Shown one piece after another: positions 1 through 7,993 of a DNA stretch of 64,000 nucleotides; position 1 is the stretch's first letter, and the number at the start of each line of letters is the position of its first letter. The notes under the pieces are model-generated. The model ran no database searches and was not told where the DNA came from. It was given only the letters and a program-made list of their open reading frames with translations. The DNA comes from an uncultured Clostridia bacterium (GTDB taxonomy: Bacteria > Bacillota > Clostridia > TANB77 > CAG-508). Location: the NCBI GenBank assembly GCA_934140005.1, contig CAKPBB010000005.1, positions 1 to 64,000 of the forward strand, given 5' to 3'. Both the position numbers and the translations under genes were made by a program.

Positions 1-25
1 CTTTTACTAAATATAACTTTGTCAT
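1..25 (-). CDS. Start of a gene running off the left edge
   Basis: An ATG on the minus strand at 25 is preceded by AGAGGAAGTCA, a plausible ribosome site, and reads M-T-K-L-Y-L-V-K before the window ends. The N-terminus is compatible with many short beta-strand openings, including histidine phosphatase/phosphoglycerate mutase proteins (M-T-K-L-Y-L-V-R-H-G). That would fit downstream of enolase, but the Arg of the RHG motif would be Lys here, so no function is assigned. Confidence 0.35.
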
Positions 26-54
26 TGACTTCCTCTTTATTTTTTATGGATTTA

Positions 55-232
55 TCTTTAAGTAATAAACTTAAAGATAATCAAAAAACATTGAAATAAT
101 ATGTATTACAGCATATCTTCTAAAATTTAGTTTATATTATTTTTAAATTTTTCTTAGAATAGTTGACTTCACCCCTTAGTAATGATAGAATTTCTATAAA
201 TATTAAAAGTCTTTAAGTTTATTACTTAAAGA
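55..232. repeat. Two copies of a 23-bp hairpin in inverted orientation
   Basis: The hairpin at 55-77 (TCTTTAAG stem, 7-base loop) is the exact reverse complement of the one at 210-232. Each copy can fold on itself, with an 8-bp stem, and the two can also pair with each other. The copy at 210-232 is followed on the plus strand by seven T, so it would work as a plus-strand terminator, although no plus-strand gene precedes it. The roughly 130 bases between them show no convincing ORF. Confidence 0.7.
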
Positions 233-240
233 TTTTTTTA

Positions 241-272
241 CACAAAAAAATACACTGATAACTCAGTGTATT
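241..272 (-). terminator. Terminator of enolase
   Basis: A perfect 10-bp stem (249-258 with 263-272, loop TAAC) lies 23 bases past the enolase stop. It is followed on the minus strand by seven T. This is a classic Rho-independent terminator. Confidence 0.85.
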
Positions 273-294
273 TCATTTTATAATATTAATTCAA

Positions 295-1602
295 TTATCT
301 TTTCAAACTATTTCTTCCTGAATAAATTGCTGTGTCAGCTAATTGATCTTCAATATTTAATAGTCTATTGTATTTTGCAACTCTATCTGTTCTGCAAGGA
401 GCACCTGTTTTGATTTGTCCTGCGTTTGTTGCAACTGCAACATCAGCTAATGTTGTATCTTCTGTTTCACCACTTCTATGTGATACAACAGCTGTCATTC
501 CATTTTTCTTAGCTAATTCGATTGCATCTAATGTTTCTGTTAAAGTACCAATTTGATTTAATTTGATTAAAATACTGTTAGAAACTCCTAAATCAATACC
601 TTTTTGTAATCTCTTAATATTTGTAACAAATAAATCATCACCAACTAATTGGATTCTATTTCCTAATCTTTCTGTTAAGATTTTCCATCCATCCCAATCT
701 TCTTCTGCTAATCCATCTTCAATTGAGATAATTGGATATCTATTTACTAAATCTTCATAGAATTCAATCATTTCTTCTGTGTTCTTTGTAACACCGATTT
801 TCCAGAAGTGATATAATCCATCTTTTCCAATTTTCTTAGCTTCATCATACATTTCTGTTGCAGCAACGTCTAATGCTAAGCAAACTTCTTCTCCTGGTTT
901 GTATCCAGCTTTTTCAATAGCTTCTACGATTAAAGCTAAAGCTTCATCTTCATCTTTAACATTTGGTGCGAAGCCACCTTCATCACCAACACCTGTTGCT
1001 AATCCTTTTGATTTTAAAACTTTCTTTAAGTTGTGATAAATTTCACAGCACATTCTTAAGCATTCTGAGAATGTTTTTGCTCCAACTGGCATAATCATGA
1101 ATTCTTGTACACTTAATGTACTATCAGCATGTTTACCACCATTCATGATGTTCATCATTGGTGTTGGTAATACTTTTGCATTTGTTCCACCAATGTATTG
1201 ATATAATTCCATTCCTAAAGAAGCTGCTGCTGCTTTAGCAACTGCTAAAGAAACACCTAATGTAGCATTAGCTCCTAATTTTGCTTTATTATCTGTTCCA
1301 TCTAATTCTATTAAAGTTTTATCAAGTGTTACTTGATCATAAACATTCATACCAATTATTTTATCTTTGATTATTGTGTTTACATTTTCAACAGCTTTTA
1401 AAACACCTTTTCCTAAATATCTTGAAGCATCTCCATCTCTTAATTCAACTGCTTCAAAACTTCCTGTAGATGCACCTGAAGGAACCATAGCAACACCGCT
1501 AAATCCTCCAAAAGTTGTTACTTCTACTTGAACTGTTGGATTTCCTCTTGAATCTAAAATTTCTAAAGCTTTAACATCTTCAATTTCTAAATAATCTCTC
1601 AT
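295..1602 (-). CDS. eno: Enolase
   Basis: Phosphopyruvate hydratase, converting 2-phosphoglycerate to phosphoenolpyruvate in glycolysis. It is cytosolic and normally an octamer or dimer. The protein has 435 residues, the usual family length. Visible signatures are A-L-E-I-L-D-S-R-G-N-P-T at the N-terminus, G-D-D-L-F-V-T-N, and I-L-I-K-L-N-Q-I-G-T-L-T-E-T near the C-terminus. The reading frame extends upstream to 1638, but the ATG at 1602 is chosen because AGGAGGTT sits just before it and the family starts near this point. It has its own promoter and terminator, so it is monocistronic here; no other glycolytic gene is adjacent. Confidence 0.97.
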   Translation of the reverse strand: MRDYLEIEDVKALEILDSRGNPTVQVEVTTFGGFSGVAMVPSGASTGSFEAVELRDGDASRYLGKGVLKAVENVNTIIKDKIIGMNVYDQVTLDKTLIELDGTDNKAKLGANATLGVSLAVAKAAAASLGMELYQYIGGTNAKVLPTPMMNIMNGGKHADSTLSVQEFMIMPVGAKTFSECLRMCCEIYHNLKKVLKSKGLATGVGDEGGFAPNVKDEDEALALIVEAIEKAGYKPGEEVCLALDVAATEMYDEAKKIGKDGLYHFWKIGVTKNTEEMIEFYEDLVNRYPIISIEDGLAEEDWDGWKILTERLGNRIQLVGDDLFVTNIKRLQKGIDLGVSNSILIKLNQIGTLTETLDAIELAKKNGMTAVVSHRSGETEDTTLADVAVATNAGQIKTGAPCRTDRVAKYNRLLNIEDQLADTAIYSGRNSLKR

Positions 1603-1701
1603 TTTAAACCTCCTATTTAAAATATGTTGTTTTAACATTATATATTATGTAATGTTTGCTAAATTTATAAGATTTTGTTAAATCTTCTTATTGCATTTTG
1701 A

Positions 1702-1730
1702 ATTCTATCATATTTAAAGATTTTTTTCAA
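1702..1730 (-). promoter_or_regulatory. Promoter of enolase
   Basis: On the minus strand TTGAAA (1725-1730), a 17-base spacer and TAGAAT (1702-1707) form a sigma-A type promoter with a TG one base before the -10. Transcription would start near 1695, giving a leader of about 90 bases with two weak hairpins. Confidence 0.65.
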
Positions 1731-1807
1731 GTATTTTACAAACAAAAGCTATTCATTATGACAATAGTATAAATTCACTTTTTTATCATAAAATGCAATG
1801 ATTTCTC

Positions 1808-1836
1808 TTGCGTAAATATCCATTCTCTTTTATAAT
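1808..1836 (+). promoter_or_regulatory. Promoter that predicts a leaderless mRNA
   Basis: TTGCGT (1808-1813), a 17-base spacer and a perfect TATAAT (1831-1836) point to a transcription start at about 1843, the A of the ATG of the pseudouridine synthase. No Shine-Dalgarno sequence is visible before that ATG, which fits leaderless translation. Confidence 0.55.
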
Positions 1837-1842
1837 ATCATT

Positions 1843-2730
1843 ATGAGAAATTTAATTGTTAATAATAAATATGATGGAAAAAATTTGAATCGCTTTATAC
1901 TTGATTCATTTCCAAATTTAAGCCCTAATCAACTTTACAAGGCTTTAAGAAAAAAAGATATCAGAATAAATGGAATTAAAACATCTGAAAATAATGTACT
2001 TCATGAAGGAGATGAAGTATGTATTTATATTGTGGATTCAATATTAGAAAATATACCTCAAATTCCAGTTATTTATGAAGATAAAAATATTTTAATAGTA
2101 AACAAACCAGAAAATATTTCAGTAACAGAAAATTCAAATGACACATATTGTTTAACTGATATCTTAAAAAAACAAATTTTTAAAAATACTGAAAACATTT
2201 TTTTAGAACCTTGTCATAGGATTGATAGAAATACTAAAGGTCTTGTTATATTTGCAAAAAATAATGATTCCCTTTCCATCTTATTACAAAAATTTAAAAA
2301 TAAAGAAATTGAAAAACATTATCTTGCTAAAGTTTTTGGAATTCCTAAAAATAAATCAGCAAATTTAAAAGCATATTTATTCAAAGATAGCAAAAAGAAT
2401 TTAGTATATATTTCTGATACACCACAAAAAAATTATCTAGAAATATTAACAGATTATAATGTTATTAATACAAACTACAAAGAAAATTATTCCATATTAG
2501 ATATAAATTTACACACTGGTAGAACACATCAAATTAGAGCACATCTTGCACATATTGGTTTTCCTGTAATTGGTGATGGGAAATATGGAAATAATAAAAT
2601 AAATAAAAAATTTGCCAAAAAAACACAAGAGTTATACTCTTATAAAATAATATTCAAATTCACAACTGATAGTGGAAATCTAAATTACTTAAAAGATAAA
2701 GAAATATCTCTTCCAATAAATTTACAATAA
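1843..2730 (+). CDS. RluA-family rRNA pseudouridine synthase
   Basis: Converts a uridine in RNA (probably 23S rRNA) to pseudouridine. The 295-residue protein has an S4-like RNA-binding N-terminus (about 1-60, ending R-I-N-G-I-K) and the RluA/RluD catalytic domain. The catalytic motif reads H-R-I-D-R-N-T-K-G; the Asp is the nucleophile of the family. The downstream block H-T-G-R-T-H-Q-I-R-A-H-L and V-I-G-D-G-K-Y-G is also conserved. Whether it corresponds to RluC, RluD or another member cannot be told from the sequence. The ATG at 1843 matches the usual family start although there is no ribosome site, see the promoter entry. Confidence 0.9.
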   Translation: MRNLIVNNKYDGKNLNRFILDSFPNLSPNQLYKALRKKDIRINGIKTSENNVLHEGDEVCIYIVDSILENIPQIPVIYEDKNILIVNKPENISVTENSNDTYCLTDILKKQIFKNTENIFLEPCHRIDRNTKGLVIFAKNNDSLSILLQKFKNKEIEKHYLAKVFGIPKNKSANLKAYLFKDSKKNLVYISDTPQKNYLEILTDYNVINTNYKENYSILDINLHTGRTHQIRAHLAHIGFPVIGDGKYGNNKINKKFAKKTQELYSYKIIFKFTTDSGNLNYLKDKEISLPINLQ

Positions 2731-2762
2731 ACTCTTCTAAATTGAAGAGTTTTTATTTTTTC
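2729..2762 (+). terminator. Terminator after the pseudouridine synthase
   Basis: A 9-bp stem AAACTCTTC / GAAGAGTTT (2729-2737 with 2744-2752) with a six-base loop, followed by a T-rich tract. It overlaps the stop codon by two bases. Confidence 0.8.
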
Positions 2763-2843
2763 AATTACAATATTGCACATATTCAAATTATTAGTATATA
2801 TTTTTGCACTATGGAAACATTAATCTTTAGGAGGTGCAAATTT

Positions 2844-3017
2844 ATGACTTGTAAAGAACTTTTATATGTAGAAGATGCGTTAGGACATGAACAATTTATG
2901 AAAACATGCAGTAAATATACTGCTGAACAAATTAAGGACCTTTCTCTTGGAACCTACATTGAGCAATTAGAAGAAAAACACAATCAAATTTTTCAAAAAT
3001 TTTTAAATTTACTATAA
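2844..3017 (+). CDS. Small protein paired with a CotF-like coat protein
   Basis: A 57-residue protein beginning M-T-C-K-E-L-L-Y. The ATG at 2844 follows AGGAGG at ideal distance, so the upstream in-frame ATGs are not used. It is mostly helical by eye, carries two Cys in its first 25 residues, and ends with a hydrophobic L-N-L-L. It lies 14 bases before the CotF-like gene and almost certainly shares its mRNA. Known clostridial genomes often carry a short partner before CotF-type genes; a coat or coat-assembly role is inferred from that context only. Confidence 0.7.
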   Translation: MTCKELLYVEDALGHEQFMKTCSKYTAEQIKDLSLGTYIEQLEEKHNQIFQKFLNLL

Positions 3018-3031
3018 AGGAGGCTTATACT

Positions 3032-3277
3032 ATGGACGACCAAAGTTTAATGGAAAAAGAACTTTTAATTATAAAAGGTGTATGTGATTTGTATATGCAT
3101 GGTGCTATTGAATCATCAACTGCTGAAGTTCACGAAGCTTTTAAAGAAGCACTTAATGAAAGTTTAGATATACAAAATAAAATATATAATATGATGGCTG
3201 ATAAAGGTTGGTATAAAACACAACCTGCTGAACAAACTAAAATCGATTGTGTGAAACAAAAATTCTCACAAAATTAG
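3032..3277 (+). CDS. Spore coat protein, CotF family
   Basis: An 81-residue protein whose central part (M-E-K-E-L-L-I-I-K-G-V-C-D-L-Y-M-H-G-A-I-E-S-S) has the helical pattern of CotF/COG5577 coat proteins. Members form part of the spore coat in Bacillus and Clostridia. The start at 3032 follows AAAGGAGG. The last 15 residues, with a Cys, are poorly conserved. The gene is the second of a two-gene unit and is followed by tandem hairpins. It supports the view that the organism makes spores; expression would be expected late in the mother cell, but no sigma-K or sigma-E promoter was identified with confidence. Confidence 0.75.
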   Translation: MDDQSLMEKELLIIKGVCDLYMHGAIESSTAEVHEAFKEALNESLDIQNKIYNMMADKGWYKTQPAEQTKIDCVKQKFSQN

Positions 3278-3304
3278 GATTTTATATATTAGTTTCTAAT
3301 ATAC

Positions 3305-3370
3305 GCAAAAATGGCGGGTCTTTCGACTCGCCACTTTTGCCATCTTTAGGGAACTCTCCCTACTTTTTTT
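3305..3370 (+). terminator. Tandem hairpins between convergent genes
   Basis: First hairpin: 16-bp stem 3305-3320 with 3325-3340, loop TTTC, one mismatch. Second: TAGGGA / TCCCTA (3347-3352 with 3357-3362) followed by C and seven T, a terminator for the plus-strand coat genes. The first hairpin lies downstream of the minus-strand orphan gene and could terminate that transcript. The G+C-rich stems contrast with the surrounding DNA. Confidence 0.75.
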
Positions 3371-3384
3371 GCTTTGCCAGAAAA

Positions 3385-3849
3385 TTAGAACATGTCTACC
3401 ACCATCTCCACATTGTTTTTGGAGCACCAATCACGATAGCCACCAAAAAGAATATGGTTCAGGAACTCTCGCGCCTTCCCCTGTTTGGGTACAAATTGCT
3501 TCTGATAAAGCTCCCATCCAAACATTTCTTTGTACACATCCTCGCGTACATGGAGCTTGTTATTCGGATCAAAAATCCAACCATCTTTTACAAGTACCAG
3601 ATGTGCCGTTTTTTGACCATCTTCTTTGTCAATAGCACCAAATGCTAATCTAGCATCTTTGGTATACTGCCCATATGCTATTGCTGTTACGAAGCACTTG
3701 TCTGTGCTATCATCATTGATCAAAATTTTGTACAATTGGTACCGGTACGAAGCCAACATAGACCACGTATCAGCTGTTACGATTGGTCCTACCGAACCTT
3801 GCACAGCATCTTTGCCATATCTACGTTCAATTTTTTCTCTAGTCAACAT
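3385..3849 (-). CDS. Orphan 154-residue protein in a foreign-composition cassette
   Basis: I do not recognise this protein. It starts M-L-T-R-E-K-I-E-R-R-Y-G-K-D at the ATG at 3849, with AAAGGA eight bases upstream; the longer frame to 4002 would include the promoter and is rejected. It is soluble-looking, with no signal peptide or membrane segment. A motif V-K-D-G-W-I-F-D-P-N-N in the middle and two well-spaced Cys (C-F-V-T-A and D-W-C-S-K) are visible. The coding DNA reaches about 50% G+C in places (31 of 60 bases at 3421-3480) against about 20% in ftsH next door (12 of 60 at 4021-4080). With its own strong promoter and terminator it looks like a transferred single-gene unit. Confidence 0.75.
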   Translation of the reverse strand: MLTREKIERRYGKDAVQGSVGPIVTADTWSMLASYRYQLYKILINDDSTDKCFVTAIAYGQYTKDARLAFGAIDKEDGQKTAHLVLVKDGWIFDPNNKLHVREDVYKEMFGWELYQKQFVPKQGKAREFLNHILFGGYRDWCSKNNVEMVVDMF

Positions 3850-3907
3850 AATAAGTCCTTTCTGGCCAAAGCCAAAACAAAAAATTTGTATAAACGTACA
3901 TAAAAAA

Positions 3908-3936
3908 ATTATAACACATAATTTACATAATGTCAA
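3908..3936 (-). promoter_or_regulatory. Consensus promoter of the orphan gene
   Basis: A perfect TTGACA (3931-3936), 17-base spacer and TATAAT (3908-3913) with an extended -10 TGT just before it. The -35 box overlaps the T end of the ftsH terminator, a very compact arrangement. The leader would be about 50 bases. Confidence 0.85.
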
Positions 3937-3984
3937 AAGCAATATTTGTAAAATTCCATAATAAATTTCGCAAACATTGCTTTT
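3935..3984 (-). terminator. Terminator of the ftsH operon
   Basis: A stem of 13 of 14 paired bases (3935-3948 with 3971-3984) with a 22-base loop lies 30 bases past the ftsH stop and ends in TTTT on the minus strand. Confidence 0.65.
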
Positions 3985-4014
3985 ATTTAACATCAAACTC
4001 AATATATAATTTTC

Positions 4015-5835
4015 CTACATATTTTCAAAGAATTTATCAAATTCTTCTGCTGTAATTTTTTCTTTTTCTAATAAAGTTTGAGCAACAGCATCTAATATGT
4101 CCATATGTTCAGATAAAATCTTTTGAGCTGTTATATATGCATTATCTATTAAAATTTTGATTTGATTTCCTACTTCATCTATTACATCTTCACCAAAAAT
4201 TTGTAATTCATAAGGGTCATCAACTTTTAAAGAAACTGGTCCTAAACTATCACTCATACCATATACTGTAAGCATATCTTTTGCAATTCCAGTTGCAACT
4301 TCTATATCATTGCTAGCACCTGTTGAAATTTCGTTTAGAGCTATTTTTTCTGCTGCTCTACCACCCATTAAAGCAACCATTTTTTCCAATAATTCTGTTT
4401 TTGATACATAGAACTTATCTTCATTAGTCTTATACATTGTGTATCCACCAGCAACACCTCTTGGAATTATAGAAACCTCTTTTACATCTGTTTGTGTTTC
4501 CAAGAATTTACTTACTATTGCATGTCCAGCTTCATGATATGCTGTTAGTTTCTTATCTTTATCAGAAATTACTCTATTATGTTTTTCTAATCCAACCGTT
4601 ATCTTCTTTACTGCATCTTCAATATCTAGATTTGAGATACTTTTATGTTTTCTTCTTGTAGCAATGATTGCAGCTTCATTTAATACATTAGCAAGTTCAG
4701 CTCCTGTAAATCCTGCTGTATCTCCCGCAATACCTTTAAAGTCTATATCGTCATCAAATTTCTTGTTTTTAGCATGTAATTTTAAAATTTCTTCTCTACC
4801 ATTTAAATCTGGTGCAGGAACTGTTATTTGTCTATCAAATCTTCCTGGTCTTAAAAGAGCTTTGTCTAGCATTTCTGGTCTATTTGTAGCAGCTAATACT
4901 ATGATTGTTTCATTACTTTCAAAACCATCCATCTCAACTAAAAGTTGATTTAAAGTTTGATTATTTTCTGTTTCAGCACCACTATTGCTTGTTCTTCTTG
5001 AACCAATAGCATCTATTTCATCAATAAAAATTATACATGGTGCCATTTTCTTAGCTTTTTCAAATAATTTTCTTACTCTTGATGCTCCAAGTCCAGCAAA
5101 CATTTCAATAAATTCAGAACCACTCATTGAAATAAATGGTACTCCAGCTTCACCAGCAATAGCTTTAGCAATTAAAGTCTTACCAGTACCTGGCTTTCCA
5201 TATAATAAAATTCCTCTAGGAATTTTTGCACCCATATCTAAATAAGCTTTTGGTTTTTTTAGAAAATCTACTATTTCAACCAACTCATTTTTTTCTTCAT
5301 CAAGACCTGCAACATCATCAAATTTTATGTTAGTTTTTTTATTTTCTTCACCACCGTATATTTTGCCATTATCTCCACCAAGACCTTGCATTTTAAACAT
5401 CATAATTATTAAAGCAAGCAATAAAATTGTTGGTAGCATTGAAAATACTGTATCCATAATTTTTAATGCTGGATTAACTGATTCTTGAGTTAAATCTATT
5501 TTCAATCCATCTTTATCAACTTTTTCTTGTACTAATTCAATAAAAGCTTGAATATTAGGAACTAATACATTTTTTTGTCTATCCTTTTCTTCTCCTTCAC
5601 CTTTCATTGTTACTGTTATTGAATTACTTCCAGTTGTCATTTTTATTTTTTCGACTTTATCTTCATTTATTGTTTCGATTAATTCTGTATAAGCTAACTT
5701 TTTTTCTTCATTTTTACTATTATATTTATTTATAATGTAAATTGAACCTATAACAACAACAATTGCCAATAAAATTCCTAAAATAAATTGCCAAACAGGA
5801 ATTTTATTATTTTTCTTATTGTTTTTATCTTCCAT
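4015..5835 (-). CDS. ftsH: ATP-dependent zinc metalloprotease FtsH
   Basis: Membrane-anchored AAA+ protease that degrades misfolded and short-lived membrane and cytosolic proteins as a hexamer. The 606 residues show two membrane segments (about 15-37 and 127-148) around a small extracytoplasmic domain, Walker A G-K-P-G-T-G-K-T (213-220), Walker B I-I-F-I-D-E (268-273), the second region of homology with Arg fingers near L-R-P-G-R-F-D-R, and the zinc motif H-E-A-G-H (434-438). The pore loop reads M-F-A-G where most FtsH have M-F-V-G, and the Walker A has Lys in place of the usual Pro, so this may be a diverged paralogue. It is last in the cysS-femX-alr-DUF1189-ftsH run, 27 bases after its neighbour. 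Confidence 0.95.
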   Translation of the reverse strand: MEDKNNKKNNKIPVWQFILGILLAIVVVIGSIYIINKYNSKNEEKKLAYTELIETINEDKVEKIKMTTGSNSITVTMKGEGEEKDRQKNVLVPNIQAFIELVQEKVDKDGLKIDLTQESVNPALKIMDTVFSMLPTILLLALIIMMFKMQGLGGDNGKIYGGEENKKTNIKFDDVAGLDEEKNELVEIVDFLKKPKAYLDMGAKIPRGILLYGKPGTGKTLIAKAIAGEAGVPFISMSGSEFIEMFAGLGASRVRKLFEKAKKMAPCIIFIDEIDAIGSRRTSNSGAETENNQTLNQLLVEMDGFESNETIIVLAATNRPEMLDKALLRPGRFDRQITVPAPDLNGREEILKLHAKNKKFDDDIDFKGIAGDTAGFTGAELANVLNEAAIIATRRKHKSISNLDIEDAVKKITVGLEKHNRVISDKDKKLTAYHEAGHAIVSKFLETQTDVKEVSIIPRGVAGGYTMYKTNEDKFYVSKTELLEKMVALMGGRAAEKIALNEISTGASNDIEVATGIAKDMLTVYGMSDSLGPVSLKVDDPYELQIFGEDVIDEVGNQIKILIDNAYITAQKILSEHMDILDAVAQTLLEKEKITAEEFDKFFENM

Positions 5836-5862
5836 TTATTAATCCTTCCTTTCTATAAAATA

Positions 5863-6876
5863 CTATATTTCTGAACCATCTGGTTCTGTATTTGCTGGTT
5901 CTTCTTCCTTATTATCTTCATTTTCTTTTTGCTTTTCATCATCTTTTTGCTTTTTCTTTTCTTCATCTTTTTCTTTTTGTTCTTGCAATTCTTTTGCTAC
6001 TTCTTTTTGAACTTCAACTATTTTTTGTAATTCCACTTTTTGTTTTAACAAGTCTGACTTTATGATAAATATTGCTGAAACAACATAAATATAAGCTATT
6101 AGTAAATACAATGTATCAAAATATGGAATTTCAAATTGTACAAAATAATTTACAAAATTATACACAAAGCCTAAAATTATTGATAATGTAATTGAGTATA
6201 CTGAAATATTAAAAACATTTCCAGCATTTAATGGAACTGAAATAAATTTACACATTAAATATCCAAATATAAATAATAGTATAATATTCATTCCAACACT
6301 TACTATTTCAGTAAAATATAAGCTTAATCCAGTAACTCCAAACATTGAAGCACCAAGTTTTAATATTCCATTATTATTAAGTGCATCAACAACTTTTTCT
6401 TTATTTAAAGAATCCAAGTTCAAATTTGAATTTAAGGTTGAATAAGTAAATTCATTAAATATATTGTTTGTACTTAAAATTGCTTTATTAGACAATAAAA
6501 TTAATGAAATTTTTGCATCGGCTGCTTTATTTTTATATTTATTTAGCTCATTTTCTGAAATATCTTCCGTATTTGCTACAAAATAAAAATTTTCTTCTTC
6601 ATCATAAGCTTCTTGAACTTCTGAAAAACTTAATTTATCATTTTCAAAATTAAATTCAACTAAGTAATTTTTTATAAAATTTTCAGCCTTTTTAGCTAAA
6701 TTTGTAAATGAAATAGTCATCATTATTGTTAATATCAATGAAATTATCAAAATCAATGTAAGCATATATTTTATTGCAATACTTGGTTTTTCTTCAATAA
6801 AATCACCATATTTCTCAACTTTAAATACTGCATATTGAACTCTACTAAAAAAATTTTTTGACTTGTTTTTTTCCAT
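5863..6876 (-). CDS. DUF1189-type membrane protein
   Basis: A 337-residue membrane protein that matches the layout of DUF1189 proteins: a cytosolic start (F-F-S-R-V-Q-Y-A-V-F-K-V-E-K-Y), one membrane helix at about 38-60, an extracytoplasmic domain to about residue 180, then four closely spaced membrane helices (about 185-275). A long charged tail rich in Lys, Glu and Gln follows, probably a coiled coil and then a disordered end. Function of the family is unknown; it is common near envelope genes. Its start is adjacent to the stop of alr, so the two are translationally coupled. Confidence 0.65.
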   Translation of the reverse strand: MEKNKSKNFFSRVQYAVFKVEKYGDFIEEKPSIAIKYMLTLILIISLILTIMMTISFTNLAKKAENFIKNYLVEFNFENDKLSFSEVQEAYDEEENFYFVANTEDISENELNKYKNKAADAKISLILLSNKAILSTNNIFNEFTYSTLNSNLNLDSLNKEKVVDALNNNGILKLGASMFGVTGLSLYFTEIVSVGMNIILLFIFGYLMCKFISVPLNAGNVFNISVYSITLSIILGFVYNFVNYFVQFEIPYFDTLYLLIAYIYVVSAIFIIKSDLLKQKVELQKIVEVQKEVAKELQEQKEKDEEKKKQKDDEKQKENEDNKEEEPANTEPDGSEI

Positions 6877-7990
6877 CTAAATATACTCCCTTTTTATATT
6901 TTCACTAGCTTGTAGTGGTGTAATATCTAGTATAACTTCTGTATCCTCTTTAATATCAGTACCAGTTATATCTATAACTGCATGATACATTCCTAATCTG
7001 CCTATAATTGGATATTTTTTACCATCAATAGTTGCTTTCAAATTATTATCTTTAAATAATTTTTTTATTTCTATTAAAATAGATATTATATTATCTTTCA
7101 AAGAAAAACTATCTCTGGCATTCTTTCTATTAAGTCCGTCCATATATCCAACTGGCACAATTGCAATTTTAGAATTTTTCTTCACTCTATATTCATTGCT
7201 ATAACTTATATTATATCCTTTTGGAACATTTTTTATCTCTATTATAGAAGTTTTAAAAGTACCTATTTTTTTAAGCCCTGTTCCATTTAATAATGTTCTA
7301 CCTTGAAATGCTGACCCAATTCTTACAGCATTTAAATACATATAATTGTATTTTAGAAAAGCTGTGCTCTCACAAGCATGTAACATTCCCGGCTCATATC
7401 CAGCTTTTCTTACAGCTTCTATAACAGATAAAAATCTATCAAATTGCTTCCTTGTCCACTTTTCATCAATTGGTTTTGAAAAATGTGTATACATTCCAGA
7501 TATTCGAACCATTTTATTTAATTTAAACAGTTCTAAGATTTCATCTATTTGAGTATATAGAAAACCGTATCTTCCAAAACCAGTATCTATTTTTATTTGA
7601 ACTTCTATATCTTGATTATATTTTTTAGCAATTTCTTTAGCAAGATTTAATTTTTCTATACTATCAATTGTAAGAATTATATTATTGTTAATCAATTGTT
7701 TCAATTCTTTTTTATTGCAAACTGGTGTTAACATTAAAATTTTTTCTTGTATTCCTGCTTTTCTTAATATTTCAGCTTCTTCAACATTAGCAACTGCAAG
7801 CATTGTTATTCCATTATTTAGTAAGGTTTTAGCATATTCAACTAGCCCGCAAGCCCATTCCATTTGCTTTAACAACACCAATCACTTTTAATTTTTTTCC
7901 GTCATCATTTTTACCAAATTTATTTGCTCTATTTAATATTATTGAAATATTATTCTTTAAATCTTTTCGACTTATTTCTAATTTTTTCAT
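6877..7990 (-). pseudogene. alr: Alanine racemase interrupted by a one-base insertion
   Basis: PLP enzyme that makes D-alanine for peptidoglycan. The gene starts at the ATG at 7990 (M-K-K-L-E-I-S-R-K-D-L), three bases after the femX stop, with its ribosome site inside the end of femX. The PLP-lysine motif V-V-K-A-N-G is in this first frame, which then reaches TGA. The rest (G-L-V-E-Y-A-K-T-L onward) is intact in the next frame to 6877 and includes S-Y-S-N-E-Y, holding the catalytic Tyr of the family, and V-P-V-G-Y-M-D-G. Removing one C (plus-strand G near 7849) restores V-V-K-A-N-G-M-G-L-G-L-V-E. It could be a sequencing error, a recent pseudogene or, less likely, a +1 recoding site. Confidence 0.85.
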
Positions 7991-7993
7991 ATT

